NCBI RefSeq assembly: GCF_005877905.1
Contig: NZ_SWDV01000005.1
Coordinates: 235,002 to 299,001 of the forward strand
Reading direction: 5' to 3'
Length of the DNA stretch: 64,000 nucleotides
Source of the DNA: Pseudomonas nicosulfuronedens
GTDB taxonomy: Bacteria > Pseudomonadota > Gammaproteobacteria > Pseudomonadales > Pseudomonadaceae
Both the position numbers and the translations under genes were made by a program. The notes under the pieces are model-generated. The model searched no databases. It was not told where the DNA came from and saw only the letters and a list, made by a program, of their open reading frames with translations. Shown one piece after another: positions 34,255-42,220 of the stretch (positions are counted from its first letter, which is position 1; the number at the start of each line of letters is the position of its first letter).

Positions 34255-34877
34255 CCCCGCTCACCACGCAGGCTCAGCACCTTCAGTTCGCACTCGAACA
34301 AGAACTCGAAGGCCTCGACCTGGCGCAGCGCATCACTCATGCGCGCGCCCCAGGTGTACAGCCCGTGACCACGGATCAGGTAGCCAGGGCAGTCCGGATG
34401 CGCATCGAGCCAGGGCTGTACGCGGGTCGACAGGCGGGCGATGTCCTGGTCGTTGTCGAAGATCGGTACGCTGACGCGACCCTCGTGGCTGGTGACACCG
34501 GCGAAAGCCTTCTGCAATTCGTAATCCTGCAGCTCCAGCCGGTCGCCGGCAATCAGGCGCGACAGCACCGTGGCGTTCACCGAATGGGTATGCAGCACCG
34601 CGCCGATCTCCGGCCGCCAGGCATAGAGCTGGGTGTGCAGCAGGGTTTCCGCGGAGGGCTTCTTGCCGGGCTCCAGGCTGTTGCCGGCCAGGTCGGTTTC
34701 CAGCACATCGTCCTCGCCCAATTGGCCCTTGTGCTTGCCCGACACGGTGAGCAGCGCACGATCGGCGGACAGGCGCGCCGAATAGTTGCTGCTGGTCGCC
34801 GGAGACCAGCCACGACCATAGAGGAAGCGGCCGGCTTCGATGATCTGCCGGGTCAGTTGCGAGCGTGTCTCGGTCAT
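34251..34877 (-). CDS. mtnB: MtnB-like class II aldolase (methylthioribulose-1-phosphate dehydratase)
   Basis: 208-aa zinc enzyme. Metal ligands are visible as H96 and H98 (VLHTHSVNAT) and H171 (IRGHGLYTWG); ATSSNYSARL and TVSGKHKGQL line the phosphate site. The assignment as methylthioribulose-1-phosphate dehydratase rests on GHGLYTWG and overall fit to MtnB. No other methionine salvage genes (mtnA, mtnC, mtnD) are nearby. Instead it lies 16 bp behind the alpha/beta hydrolase gene, as the last gene of the sigma-54-driven sulfur importer operon. It may either serve the standard pathway with distant partners or act on a sulfur-compound product of this operon. Confidence 0.85.
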   Translation of the reverse strand: MTETRSQLTRQIIEAGRFLYGRGWSPATSSNYSARLSADRALLTVSGKHKGQLGEDDVLETDLAGNSLEPGKKPSAETLLHTQLYAWRPEIGAVLHTHSVNATVLSRLIAGDRLELQDYELQKAFAGVTSHEGRVSVPIFDNDQDIARLSTRVQPWLDAHPDCPGYLIRGHGLYTWGARMSDALRQVEAFEFLFECELKVLSLRGERG

Positions 34878-34893
34878 TTCAACAAGGTCCGGA

Positions 34894-35742
34894 TCAGGTA
34901 ATGGCGAGCAGTTCGCGCAGGTGGCGGGTGACGATTTGCGGCTTCTCCAGCATCAGCTGGTGGCCACAGTTCTCCAGCACCTCGAACTGAGAATTGGGTA
35001 GCCGCTGGTGCAGCGCCTGGGCGCGCTCGGCAGGCGTCAGACCGTCGCTGTCGCCGGAGACGATCCGAACCGGCAGCAGCAGGCGATCCAGCTCCGCTTC
35101 CGGTAACCAGGAGGCCTGGCTGACCAGCGCCTTGAACACATCGAGGCGGTTGTGGCGGGTCAGCCGTTCCTCGTAGTCCACCAGTTCAGGATCGGCGCCA
35201 GCGTGCCAGGCGCGCTCACGAAAGCCCTTCGACAGGACGGGCCGGAACCACTCCAGCAGCCACGCCGGCAGCGACAGCAACCCGCCACTCCCCAACGGAC
35301 GACTGAGCTGGGTGCCCAGCAGCAGCGCCGAATCGATCAGCGCGCCCTGCCCTTGCGCCTGCAAGGCCAGCAGGCTGCTGACGCTCAGGCCGGTACCGAA
35401 GGAGTGTGCCGCGAGGATGTTGCGCTCACCGGCATGGCGCCGCAGCACCGCTACCTGATCGGCCACCAGCTCGTCCCAGGCATAGTCCGTCGCGCGCCGA
35501 GGTTTGTCGCTGGCGCCATGGCCGAGCAGGTCCCAGGCCACCAGGCTGTAGCCCTCGGCTTCCAGCTCGCGCCACTGTTCGCGCCATTGGTCCTTGTTTC
35601 CGCCGCCCCCGTGGGCGAAGAACACCACGGTCTGTGGGTAGCGATGCCCCTTGCTTTGGGCCAGGCTGATGTGCCGGCCGGGGCGGATTTCCACGCGCTC
35701 GCCACGTACCCGTGGCAGTGCCTGCGTCCAGTGTTCAGCCAT
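34894..35742 (-). CDS. Alpha/beta-fold hydrolase
   Basis: 282-aa hydrolase. The oxyanion region is FFAHGGGGNKDQW (residues 41-53), the nucleophile S114 lies in AAHSFGTG, and the acid and base are probably in VSGDSDGLTP and ENCGHQLMLEKP. No signal peptide, so cytoplasmic. The ATG at 35742 overlaps the 3' end of the FMN-dependent monooxygenase gene by 8 bp, so the products are made together. Substrate unknown; it may open or hydrolyse a product of the neighbouring monooxygenase, such as a thioester or ester. Confidence 0.85.
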   Translation of the reverse strand: MAEHWTQALPRVRGERVEIRPGRHISLAQSKGHRYPQTVVFFAHGGGGNKDQWREQWRELEAEGYSLVAWDLLGHGASDKPRRATDYAWDELVADQVAVLRRHAGERNILAAHSFGTGLSVSSLLALQAQGQGALIDSALLLGTQLSRPLGSGGLLSLPAWLLEWFRPVLSKGFRERAWHAGADPELVDYEERLTRHNRLDVFKALVSQASWLPEAELDRLLLPVRIVSGDSDGLTPAERAQALHQRLPNSQFEVLENCGHQLMLEKPQIVTRHLRELLAIT

Positions 35743-36943
35743 GTTCGGCAGTCTCCTTGCTGTGGGCCAGGCCCAGGTGATCGCGCAGCGTGCTGCCACT
35801 GTAGCGCCGGCGGAACAGGCCGCGATGCTGCAGTTCGGGCACCACCTGCGCGACGAAATCGTCGAGGCCGTCGGGCAGGTACGGCGGCATGATGTTGAAA
35901 CCGTCCGCTGCGCCGGACTCGAACCACTCCTGCAACTGGTCGGCGATGTCCACGGCGGTGCCGGCGACCACACGGTGGCCACGGGCATCGGCAATGCGTT
36001 GGTAGAGCTGGCGGATGCTCAGGCCCTCGCGCCGGGCCAGTTCCAGTAACAGGTGCTGGCGGCTGACGCCGGACTCGGTGGGCGGCAGCTCCGGCAACGG
36101 GCCATCCAGCGGCAATCGCGACAGGTCGAAGCCACCGGCCACGTCCGACAGCAGCGACAACCCCACCACGGGTTGCACCAGTTCCTGCAACTGCGCGCGG
36201 CGCTCCTCGGCTTGCGCGCGACTGGCGCCGAGGATCGGCAGCACGCCGGGCATCACTTTCAGCGCGGCCGGGTCTCGGCCATGGCGCACCACGCGCTGCT
36301 TGATGTCCCGGTAGAAAGCCTGGGCGCCGGCCAGTTCCGGCTGCGCGGTGAACAGCACCTCGGCCTGTCGTGCCGCCAACTCCTTGCCAGCCTCCGAAGC
36401 ACCGGCAAGCACCTGCACCGGCGCCACGCCACGGGCCCTCCAGCGCTGCCGCACGCGCTGGAGGAAGTCCTCCGCCATGCGGTAGCGACAGGCATGTTCG
36501 AAGTGTCGATCGCGGCCGAAGTTGCCGGCCTCCTCGGCGTTGCTCGAGGTCACCAGGTTCCAGCCACTGCGGCCACCGCTGAGCGCTTCGAGGGTGGCGA
36601 AGGTGTCCGCCACGGTCGCCGCGTCGTTGTAGGAAGAGGTGACGGTCGCCACCAGCCCGATATGCCGGGTGCTCACCGCGAGATGCGCCAGCAGCGTCAA
36701 CGGCTCGAAATGCTCGGTGCGCGCCATGCGGCTCAGCGCCTCCAACCGACCGGGCAACATGGCCAGGGTGTCGGAGAGGAAGATCGCGTCGAAGCAGCCG
36801 CGCTCGGCAGTGCGCGCCAGGGCCCGGTAATGCTCTACATCCAGCCCGCCACCGGCGTGCGCACGGGGATGCCGCCAGCCCGCCAGGTGATGCCCGGTGG
36901 CCATGAGGAAAGCCCCCAGCGCCATCTGTCTCGGCGCCGTCAT
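35735..36943 (-). CDS. FMN-dependent monooxygenase, NtaA/SnaA/DszA family
   Basis: 402-aa luciferase-like TIM-barrel enzyme needing reduced FMN from a separate reductase. Family features: LGAFLMATGHHLAGWRHP at the N-terminus, FDAIFLSDTLAM, GGRSGWNLVTSSNAEEAGNF (FMN phosphate region) and VAGTAVDIADQLQEWF near the end. It is somewhat shorter than its relative at 47829 because it lacks a segment after RYRMAEDFLQRV. It overlaps the ABC ATPase gene by 4 nt and the hydrolase gene by 8 bp. In a sulfur-starvation operon the likely reaction is oxygenolytic C-S cleavage of an imported sulfone, sulfonate or thioether. Confidence 0.88.
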   Translation of the reverse strand: MTAPRQMALGAFLMATGHHLAGWRHPRAHAGGGLDVEHYRALARTAERGCFDAIFLSDTLAMLPGRLEALSRMARTEHFEPLTLLAHLAVSTRHIGLVATVTSSYNDAATVADTFATLEALSGGRSGWNLVTSSNAEEAGNFGRDRHFEHACRYRMAEDFLQRVRQRWRARGVAPVQVLAGASEAGKELAARQAEVLFTAQPELAGAQAFYRDIKQRVVRHGRDPAALKVMPGVLPILGASRAQAEERRAQLQELVQPVVGLSLLSDVAGGFDLSRLPLDGPLPELPPTESGVSRQHLLLELARREGLSIRQLYQRIADARGHRVVAGTAVDIADQLQEWFESGAADGFNIMPPYLPDGLDDFVAQVVPELQHRGLFRRRYSGSTLRDHLGLAHSKETAEHG

Positions 36944-38550
36944 GCGGGCTCCTCCACTTCGCGCAGCGGATGCGCGGCGAGCAGCCGGCGCGTGTAGTCA
37001 TGGCGCGGGGCACGCAGCACCTGTTGCGCCTCGCCCAGCTCGACAATGCGTCCGCCCTGCATGACCGCGATGCGATCACAAAGGCGTGCCGCCACCTGCA
37101 GGTCATGGGTGATGAACACCAGGCTCAGGCCCAGCTCACGCTGCAGCCTTTCCAGCAACTCCAGCACCTGCTGCTGCACCAGTGCATCCAGTGCCGATAC
37201 GCACTCATCGGCGACCAGCACCTTGGGCTGCAACGCCAGCGCACGGGCGATACCGATACGCTGCCGCTGCCCACCGGAAAAGTCGCGTGGATAGCGCTCG
37301 AAGGCAGCTTCCGGCAGACCGACCTGATGCAGCAGCTCTCGGGCGCGGCGCTCCGCTTCGGCAGCAGGAACGCCATGAGCCAGCGGCCCGGCCATGATCT
37401 GCCGACCGACGCGCTGACGCGGATTGAGCGAAGCGAACGGGTCCTGGAAGATCATCTGCACCTGTTGGCGCAGCGGGCGCAGGCGGCGCTGAGACAGCGA
37501 AGCCAGGTCCTGGCCGCGCAGCAGAATGTGCCCGCCGTCCGGGCGCAGCAAGCGCACCAGCGCGCGCCCCAGAGTGGTCTTGCCCGAACCGGATTCGCCG
37601 ACGATGCCCAGGCATTCGCCGGGGCGCAGGCTGAACGAGGCATCGGCCAGCGCGGTGACCCGGCGCCGGCGCCAGAGGCCCTGGCGACTGTCGTAATGCT
37701 TGCACAGACCTGCCACTTCCAGCAGTGGCGGTGCGTCCGCATCAAAACGCCGTGGACCACGCTGGCCATGATCCAACGCCGCCAGCAGCTGGCGTGTGTA
37801 GGCATGTTGCGGAGCATCCAGCACCTGCCGCAACGCGCCCTGCTCGACAACGCAGCCCTTTTCCATCACCAGCACGCGGTCGGCGATGGCCTCGACCACG
37901 GCGAAATCGTGGGTGATCAGCAGCACCGCCATGCCCTTCTCGCGACGAATGCGCCGCAGCAGATCGAGGACCTGCGCCTGGGTGCTGACATCCAGCGCCG
38001 AAGTCGGCTCGTCGGCGATCAGCAACGCCGGTTCCAGCGCCAGGGCGATGGCGATCACCACTCGCTGGCGCTGGCCGCCGGAGAGCTGGAAGGGATAGGC
38101 GTGGTAGAGCTTCTGCGGCTCCGGCAGGCCCACGTAGCCAAGCAGATCGAGCACCCGTTCACGTCGCCTGGTTGCCGATGCCACGCCGTGGGCACGCAGG
38201 CTCTCATCGATCTGCCGGCCAATGCTCAGTAGCGGGTTGAGCGCGCTCATGGGCTCCTGGAAGACCATGGCGATGTCCTTGCCGCGCAGCTCGCGCATGC
38301 CCTCTTCGCTGCGCCCGGCGAGGTCCTCGCCGCGAAAACGGATACTGCCCTCCACCGGCTTCAGGTGCGCCGGCAGCAGGCGCAGGATGGCGTTGGCGAG
38401 CATCGACTTGCCCGAGCCGGACTCACCGACCACGCAGAGCACCTCTCCGGCCGCCAGCTCGACGGACAACCCACTCACTGCACTGGCACGGTCACCGCCC
38501 GCCGGCAGGTCGATGCGCAGGTTGCGCACTTCCAGCAATGGTTCGCTCAT
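36940..38550 (-). CDS. Fused dual ATP-binding protein of an oligopeptide-type ABC importer
   Basis: 536-aa protein joining the two ATPases that are separate DppD and DppF in many importers. Each half has Walker A (GESGSGKSMLAN near residue 43 and GESGSGKTTLGR near 325), a signature (LSGGQRQR and FSGGQRQR), Walker B (LLIADEPTSALD and VLVADECVSALD) and an H-loop (LLITHDFAVVE, VFITHDLQVAA). The second Walker B tail carries C in place of the usual P (ADECVSALD), still with the catalytic Glu. Overlaps the permease gene by 4 nt. Confidence 0.92.
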   Translation of the reverse strand: MSEPLLEVRNLRIDLPAGGDRASAVSGLSVELAAGEVLCVVGESGSGKSMLANAILRLLPAHLKPVEGSIRFRGEDLAGRSEEGMRELRGKDIAMVFQEPMSALNPLLSIGRQIDESLRAHGVASATRRRERVLDLLGYVGLPEPQKLYHAYPFQLSGGQRQRVVIAIALALEPALLIADEPTSALDVSTQAQVLDLLRRIRREKGMAVLLITHDFAVVEAIADRVLVMEKGCVVEQGALRQVLDAPQHAYTRQLLAALDHGQRGPRRFDADAPPLLEVAGLCKHYDSRQGLWRRRRVTALADASFSLRPGECLGIVGESGSGKTTLGRALVRLLRPDGGHILLRGQDLASLSQRRLRPLRQQVQMIFQDPFASLNPRQRVGRQIMAGPLAHGVPAAEAERRARELLHQVGLPEAAFERYPRDFSGGQRQRIGIARALALQPKVLVADECVSALDALVQQQVLELLERLQRELGLSLVFITHDLQVAARLCDRIAVMQGGRIVELGEAQQVLRAPRHDYTRRLLAAHPLREVEEPA

Positions 38551-39374
38551 GGGCGCCCTCCCTGGCTTCCGGTTGCCTGCACGGCTTCGCGCAGCGCCTC
38601 GCCGACTCGCTGTACGGACAGCACCGTGAGCAGGATCGCCACGCCTGGCAGCAGGCTCATCGAAGGCGCCTCGCGCAGCAGGTTGCGCGAAGCGTTGATC
38701 ATGTAGCCCCAGCTCATCGCCTCCGGATCGCCCAGGCCGAGGAACGCCAGCGCGGCTTCGGTGAGGATGGCGGCGGCGAGGATGAAGGTCAGGCTCACCA
38801 GCAGTGGCGACAACGCGTTGGGCAGTATCTGCGTGAAGGCGATGCGCGACGGCGTCTGCCCCAGTACCAGCGCTGCCTGGACGAACTCGCGCTGGCGCAG
38901 GCTCTGGAATTCACTGCGCACCAGCCGCGCCACCGGCGGCCAGGCCACCAGCGCCAGGGCCAGTACCACCGAGCCCACCGAGGGCTCCATCAGCGCCACC
39001 AGCACCACCGCCAGCACCAGCTGCGGGATGATCTGGAAGCACTCGGCGACACGCATCAGCAGCTCGTCGATCCAGCCACCGAAGTAACCGGCAGTGGCGC
39101 CGATCAGCAGCGCCGGCAACAAGGTCGCCAGGGTCGCCAGCAGCCCCACGGTCAGCGAGGTGCGTGCGCCATAGAGCAGTCCGGTGGCGATATCGCGGCC
39201 GAGCATGTCAGTGCCCAGCCAGTGGCTGGCGTCACTGAACGGAGGGATCAGTGGACGCGCCAGCATTTCCCACGGCGAGGCCGAAAGCAGCCAGGGCGCC
39301 AGCAGGGCCGATACGGCCAGCAGGATCAGGAAGCCGGCGGCGAGCATGGCGCCGGGACGCAGCAGGGCGTTCAT
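38547..39374 (-). CDS. ABC importer permease, DppC/OppC type
   Basis: 275-aa inner membrane permease with about six hydrophobic segments. The N-terminal GTDMLGRDIATGLLYGARTS is the DppC hallmark and the EAA coupling loop is visible around EFVQAALVLGQTPSRIAFTQ with ILPNAL. The start at 39374 overlaps the preceding permease stop (ATGA); the longer frame upstream is only the shadow of that gene. Partner of the adjacent DppB-type permease and the fused ATPase. Confidence 0.9.
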   Translation of the reverse strand: MNALLRPGAMLAAGFLILLAVSALLAPWLLSASPWEMLARPLIPPFSDASHWLGTDMLGRDIATGLLYGARTSLTVGLLATLATLLPALLIGATAGYFGGWIDELLMRVAECFQIIPQLVLAVVLVALMEPSVGSVVLALALVAWPPVARLVRSEFQSLRQREFVQAALVLGQTPSRIAFTQILPNALSPLLVSLTFILAAAILTEAALAFLGLGDPEAMSWGYMINASRNLLREAPSMSLLPGVAILLTVLSVQRVGEALREAVQATGSQGGRP

Positions 39375-40363
39375 CGCACCTCCCCCGCCGCGCCGATACG
39401 CGGATCGAGCAGGCGACAGAGCAGATCGGTGAGGACGTTGAACGCCACCACCAGGCACGAGATCACCAGGAACACTCCCAGCAGCAGCGCATAGTCGCGC
39501 TGGCTCAAAGCGTCGTAGAGCAACCGGCCGATGCCCGGCCACGCATAGACCACTTCGATCAGCAACGCACCGCTGGCCAGCTGGCCCAGTTGCAGGCCGG
39601 CGAAGGTCACCACCGGTACCAGCGCGTTGCGCAGCACGTGGCCAAGCAGGATGTGCCGCTCGCGCAAGCCCTTGGCGCGCGCCAGGCGCACGTGCTCCTG
39701 GGGCAGGACGTCGAGCATGGCGCTGCGAGTCAGGTGCACGTACATGGCCAGCGACAGGAAGCTCAGCGACAGGCACGGCAACAGCAGGTGGCCAAGGCGA
39801 TCCACCCACCAGTCCCAGCCGCTCAGGTCGGCGCCGACGCTCTGCATGCCGAAGGCTGGCAACCAGCCCAGCTGCACCGAGAACAGCAGCACCAGCAACA
39901 GCGCCAGCCAGAACGGCGGCGTGGCGAACAGCACCCAGACGGCGCGGCCGATGAAGCGATCCAGCCGGCCGCTGCCCTGCTGACTGCGCGCAGCGAGCAC
40001 GCCGAGGGTCACGCCGAGCGTGAGCGACACGGCAAAGGCCGAGCCCATCAGCAGCAGCGTGGCCGGCAGGCGCTCGGCGATCAGTTGCCAGACGCTTTCC
40101 TGGTTGCGGTAGGAGTAGCCCAGGTCGAGATGGGCGATCTGAGCCAGGTAGCGCCACAGTTGCACCGGCAGCGGCAGGTCCAGCCCCATCTCGCCACGTA
40201 GCCGGGCGATGTAATCGGCGTCGTCACTGCCTGCCTCGCCCGCCATCAGCAGCGCGGGGTCACCCGGTGCCAGGCGCAGCAGCAGGAAAGCGCCGACCAG
40301 CACCGCGACTATCAGGGCCAGCGCGCGGCCCAGGCGCGCACTGGCGTACAGCAGCACATTCAT
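39371..40363 (-). CDS. ABC importer permease, DppB/OppB type
   Basis: 330-aa inner membrane permease. FLLLRLAPGDPALLMAGEAG at the N-terminus, GLDLPLPVQLWRYLAQIAHLDLG and the EAA loop EHVRLARAKGLRERHILLGH with VLRNAL are family hallmarks; VVYAWPGIGRLLYDAL follows. It overlaps the substrate-binding protein gene by 4 nt upstream and the DppC-type gene downstream. Confidence 0.9.
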   Translation of the reverse strand: MNVLLYASARLGRALALIVAVLVGAFLLLRLAPGDPALLMAGEAGSDDADYIARLRGEMGLDLPLPVQLWRYLAQIAHLDLGYSYRNQESVWQLIAERLPATLLLMGSAFAVSLTLGVTLGVLAARSQQGSGRLDRFIGRAVWVLFATPPFWLALLLVLLFSVQLGWLPAFGMQSVGADLSGWDWWVDRLGHLLLPCLSLSFLSLAMYVHLTRSAMLDVLPQEHVRLARAKGLRERHILLGHVLRNALVPVVTFAGLQLGQLASGALLIEVVYAWPGIGRLLYDALSQRDYALLLGVFLVISCLVVAFNVLTDLLCRLLDPRIGAAGEVR

Positions 40364-41964
40364 GGTTTCGCGGGCTCCAGGTAGACCTCGGCGTAGCTGT
40401 CGTTGAGGCTGGTGGCGCTGCGGATCAGGTTGTGCACGCGCTGCTGGTAGAGCGTGGGGAAGCGCATCTCGAAGATCGGCGCAATCGGCAGGTCATCGTT
40501 GAGCTTGCGCTCCAGCTCGCCGTACACGGCCTGGCGTTCCGGCCCTTCGGGGGTGTTGGCTATGCGCTGCCAGAGCGCGTCGGCGGCGGCGTCGCTGTAG
40601 CCGGTGATGTTGGCGAATGGCGAAGTCTTGAGGATGTAATCAGTGCGGTACAGGTAGGCGGTGGTCAGGTAGGGGTCGCCGATCTGGAAGATGAAGTTGT
40701 AGGTCAGGTCGAAGTCCCAGTCGCTGGCGCGCTGGTACCAGGTCGCCGCATCGGAGGTCGCCACCTGCACCTTGATCCCCAGTGGCTGCAAGGCCTGCTT
40801 GGTGTACTCGGCGAGGCGCTCCCAGGCGCCGCCCTTCTCGCCATTGAGCAGGCGCACGCGCAACTTGCCGACGTCCACGCCGGACTCGGCGATCAGCGCC
40901 TTGGCCTTGGCCGGGTCAAAGCCGTACTGCGGCAACTGTGGGTCGTGGAAGGCACCGAGGAACGGCCCGGCAGCCACGCGACCAGTGCCGAAGAAGATGT
41001 TGTCGACAATGAACTGGCGGTTCAGCGAATAGAGGATCGCCTGGCGCACCTTGGGGTTGTCCAGCCCGGGCTTGCGGGTGTTGATCTGCAGGAAGGCCAG
41101 GCCCGGATACAGTTCGTAGCCCTTCTCCGACGCCTCGACGCCCGGCAGCTGCGACAGGCGCTTGAGGTCGGCGTAGTCGGCGTCACCACTGCGCAGCACC
41201 TGCACTTCGCCGCGCTCGAAGGCGGCCGCGCGGGCGGCGGCGTCGGGAATGACGTGATAGACGATGCCGTCCAGGTACGGCAGTCCCTTGTGCCAGTAAT
41301 CCGGGTTGCGCGCCAGGCGGATGTACGCGCCACGCTTCCACTCCTGGAACACGAACGGCCCGGTGCCCACCGGCTTGAGGTTGTATGGGCTGCTGCGGTA
41401 GTCAGTGCCGGCATAAAGGTGCTTGGGCACGATGGGCCGCAGACCGCTGCCCAGCGCCGACAGCAGCGGCGAAAAGGGTTTCTTCAGCTGGAACACCACC
41501 TGATCGGCGCCCTTGGCCTGCACGCTTTGCACGTACTCGCCGAAGATGCTCGCCATGCGCTTGTCCACTTCCGGGTAGAAATCCTGGAAGCTGAACACCA
41601 CGTCGTCGGCGCTGAAGGGCTGGCCGTCATGCCATTTCACGCCGGGCTGCAGGTCGAAGGTGTAGGTCAGGCCGTCCGGCGACACCGTCCAGCGGCGCGC
41701 CAGCACCGGCTGCGGCTTGAGGTCGGTATCGAAGGTGATCAGCCCTTCGAGGATCTTGCCGCCGACGTACTGGGTGGCAACGTGACTGACCACCGCGTGG
41801 GACAGCGACGGCGGTTCAGGCTGCGCCACCAGGTCGAGCTGGCCGCCACGGGTCGGCTCCGCCGAGGCAGCAGCGGCCATGCTCAGCCCGGCCGCCAACA
41901 GGCTGGCCAGCAGCCGGGCATGACGGGGGCGTCGGGGCGCGAGGCGGAGGATGGGACTGGACAT
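40360..41964 (-). CDS. Periplasmic substrate-binding protein of an oligopeptide-type ABC importer
   Basis: 534-aa SBP of the DppA/OppA (family 5) class. Signal peptide MSSPILRLAPRRPRHARLLA followed by a hydrophobic stretch, cleaved near AAASAEP. Signatures include DGLTYTFDLQPGVKWHDGQP and VGTGPFVFQEWKRG. The start at 41964 has AGGAG 7 nt upstream; a longer frame would run through the sigma-54 promoter at 42015-42029 and is rejected. First gene of the minus-strand operon SBP-permease-permease-ATPase-monooxygenase-hydrolase-MtnB. Given the enzymes it serves, the substrate is more likely an organosulfur compound or glutathione/cysteine-type conjugate than ordinary dipeptides (inference). Confidence 0.9.
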   Translation of the reverse strand: MSSPILRLAPRRPRHARLLASLLAAGLSMAAAASAEPTRGGQLDLVAQPEPPSLSHAVVSHVATQYVGGKILEGLITFDTDLKPQPVLARRWTVSPDGLTYTFDLQPGVKWHDGQPFSADDVVFSFQDFYPEVDKRMASIFGEYVQSVQAKGADQVVFQLKKPFSPLLSALGSGLRPIVPKHLYAGTDYRSSPYNLKPVGTGPFVFQEWKRGAYIRLARNPDYWHKGLPYLDGIVYHVIPDAAARAAAFERGEVQVLRSGDADYADLKRLSQLPGVEASEKGYELYPGLAFLQINTRKPGLDNPKVRQAILYSLNRQFIVDNIFFGTGRVAAGPFLGAFHDPQLPQYGFDPAKAKALIAESGVDVGKLRVRLLNGEKGGAWERLAEYTKQALQPLGIKVQVATSDAATWYQRASDWDFDLTYNFIFQIGDPYLTTAYLYRTDYILKTSPFANITGYSDAAADALWQRIANTPEGPERQAVYGELERKLNDDLPIAPIFEMRFPTLYQQRVHNLIRSATSLNDSYAEVYLEPAKP

Positions 41965-42014
41965 GAGAGCTCCTGCAGAATCAGCGCCGCGAATCGGCTT
42001 TGCCAGGGGCTTGA

Positions 42015-42029
42015 GCAAGCGCTGTGCCA
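42015..42029 (-). promoter_or_regulatory. Sigma-54 (RpoN) promoter for the ABC importer operon
   Basis: On the minus strand TGGCACAGCGCTTGC gives TGGCAC-N5-TTGC, a full match to the -24/-12 pattern. Transcription would start about 12 bp downstream (near 42003), some 40 bp before the SBP start codon. Confidence 0.85.
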
Positions 42030-42082
42030 TGGCCTTGCAGCTTTACCGCTGCGGGGCTTGCAGCGCTTCGGCGCACAACGGC

Positions 42083-42129
42083 TGGTGCAAATCACACAGC
42101 GTTGCCGGCGCATTGTCTGAAAAGCAGCA
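42083..42129. promoter_or_regulatory. Candidate activator sites between divergent sigma-54 promoters
   Basis: TGGTGCAAATCACACA (42083-42098, flanked as GCTG...CAGC) and TGTCTGAAAAGCAGCA (42114-42129) are degenerate matches (11/16 each) to the TGCTGCAAATGCAGCA palindrome found at 44995. They lie 80-110 bp upstream of both promoters, the normal distance for a sigma-54 activator. Confidence 0.45.
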
Positions 42130-42170
42130 GCCGCCACACGATGCCCCACGTGCAACGCGGACTGCGCGAC

Positions 42171-42185
42171 TGGCACAGGCTTTGC
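42171..42185 (+). promoter_or_regulatory. Sigma-54 (RpoN) promoter for the TPR protein gene
   Basis: TGGCACAGGCTTTGC matches TGGCAC-N5-TTGC. Start of transcription would be near 42197, about 24 bp before the ATG at 42221. Confidence 0.85.
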
Positions 42186-42220
42186 GACTAGCCTGCATCT
42201 TCTACTTGGAGCAGCAGCGC

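Noticed and set aside
41965..42030. Upstream start codon for the ABC substrate-binding protein
   Set aside because: It would place coding sequence over the -24/-12 promoter; the internal ATG has a good ribosome-binding site and begins a normal signal peptide.
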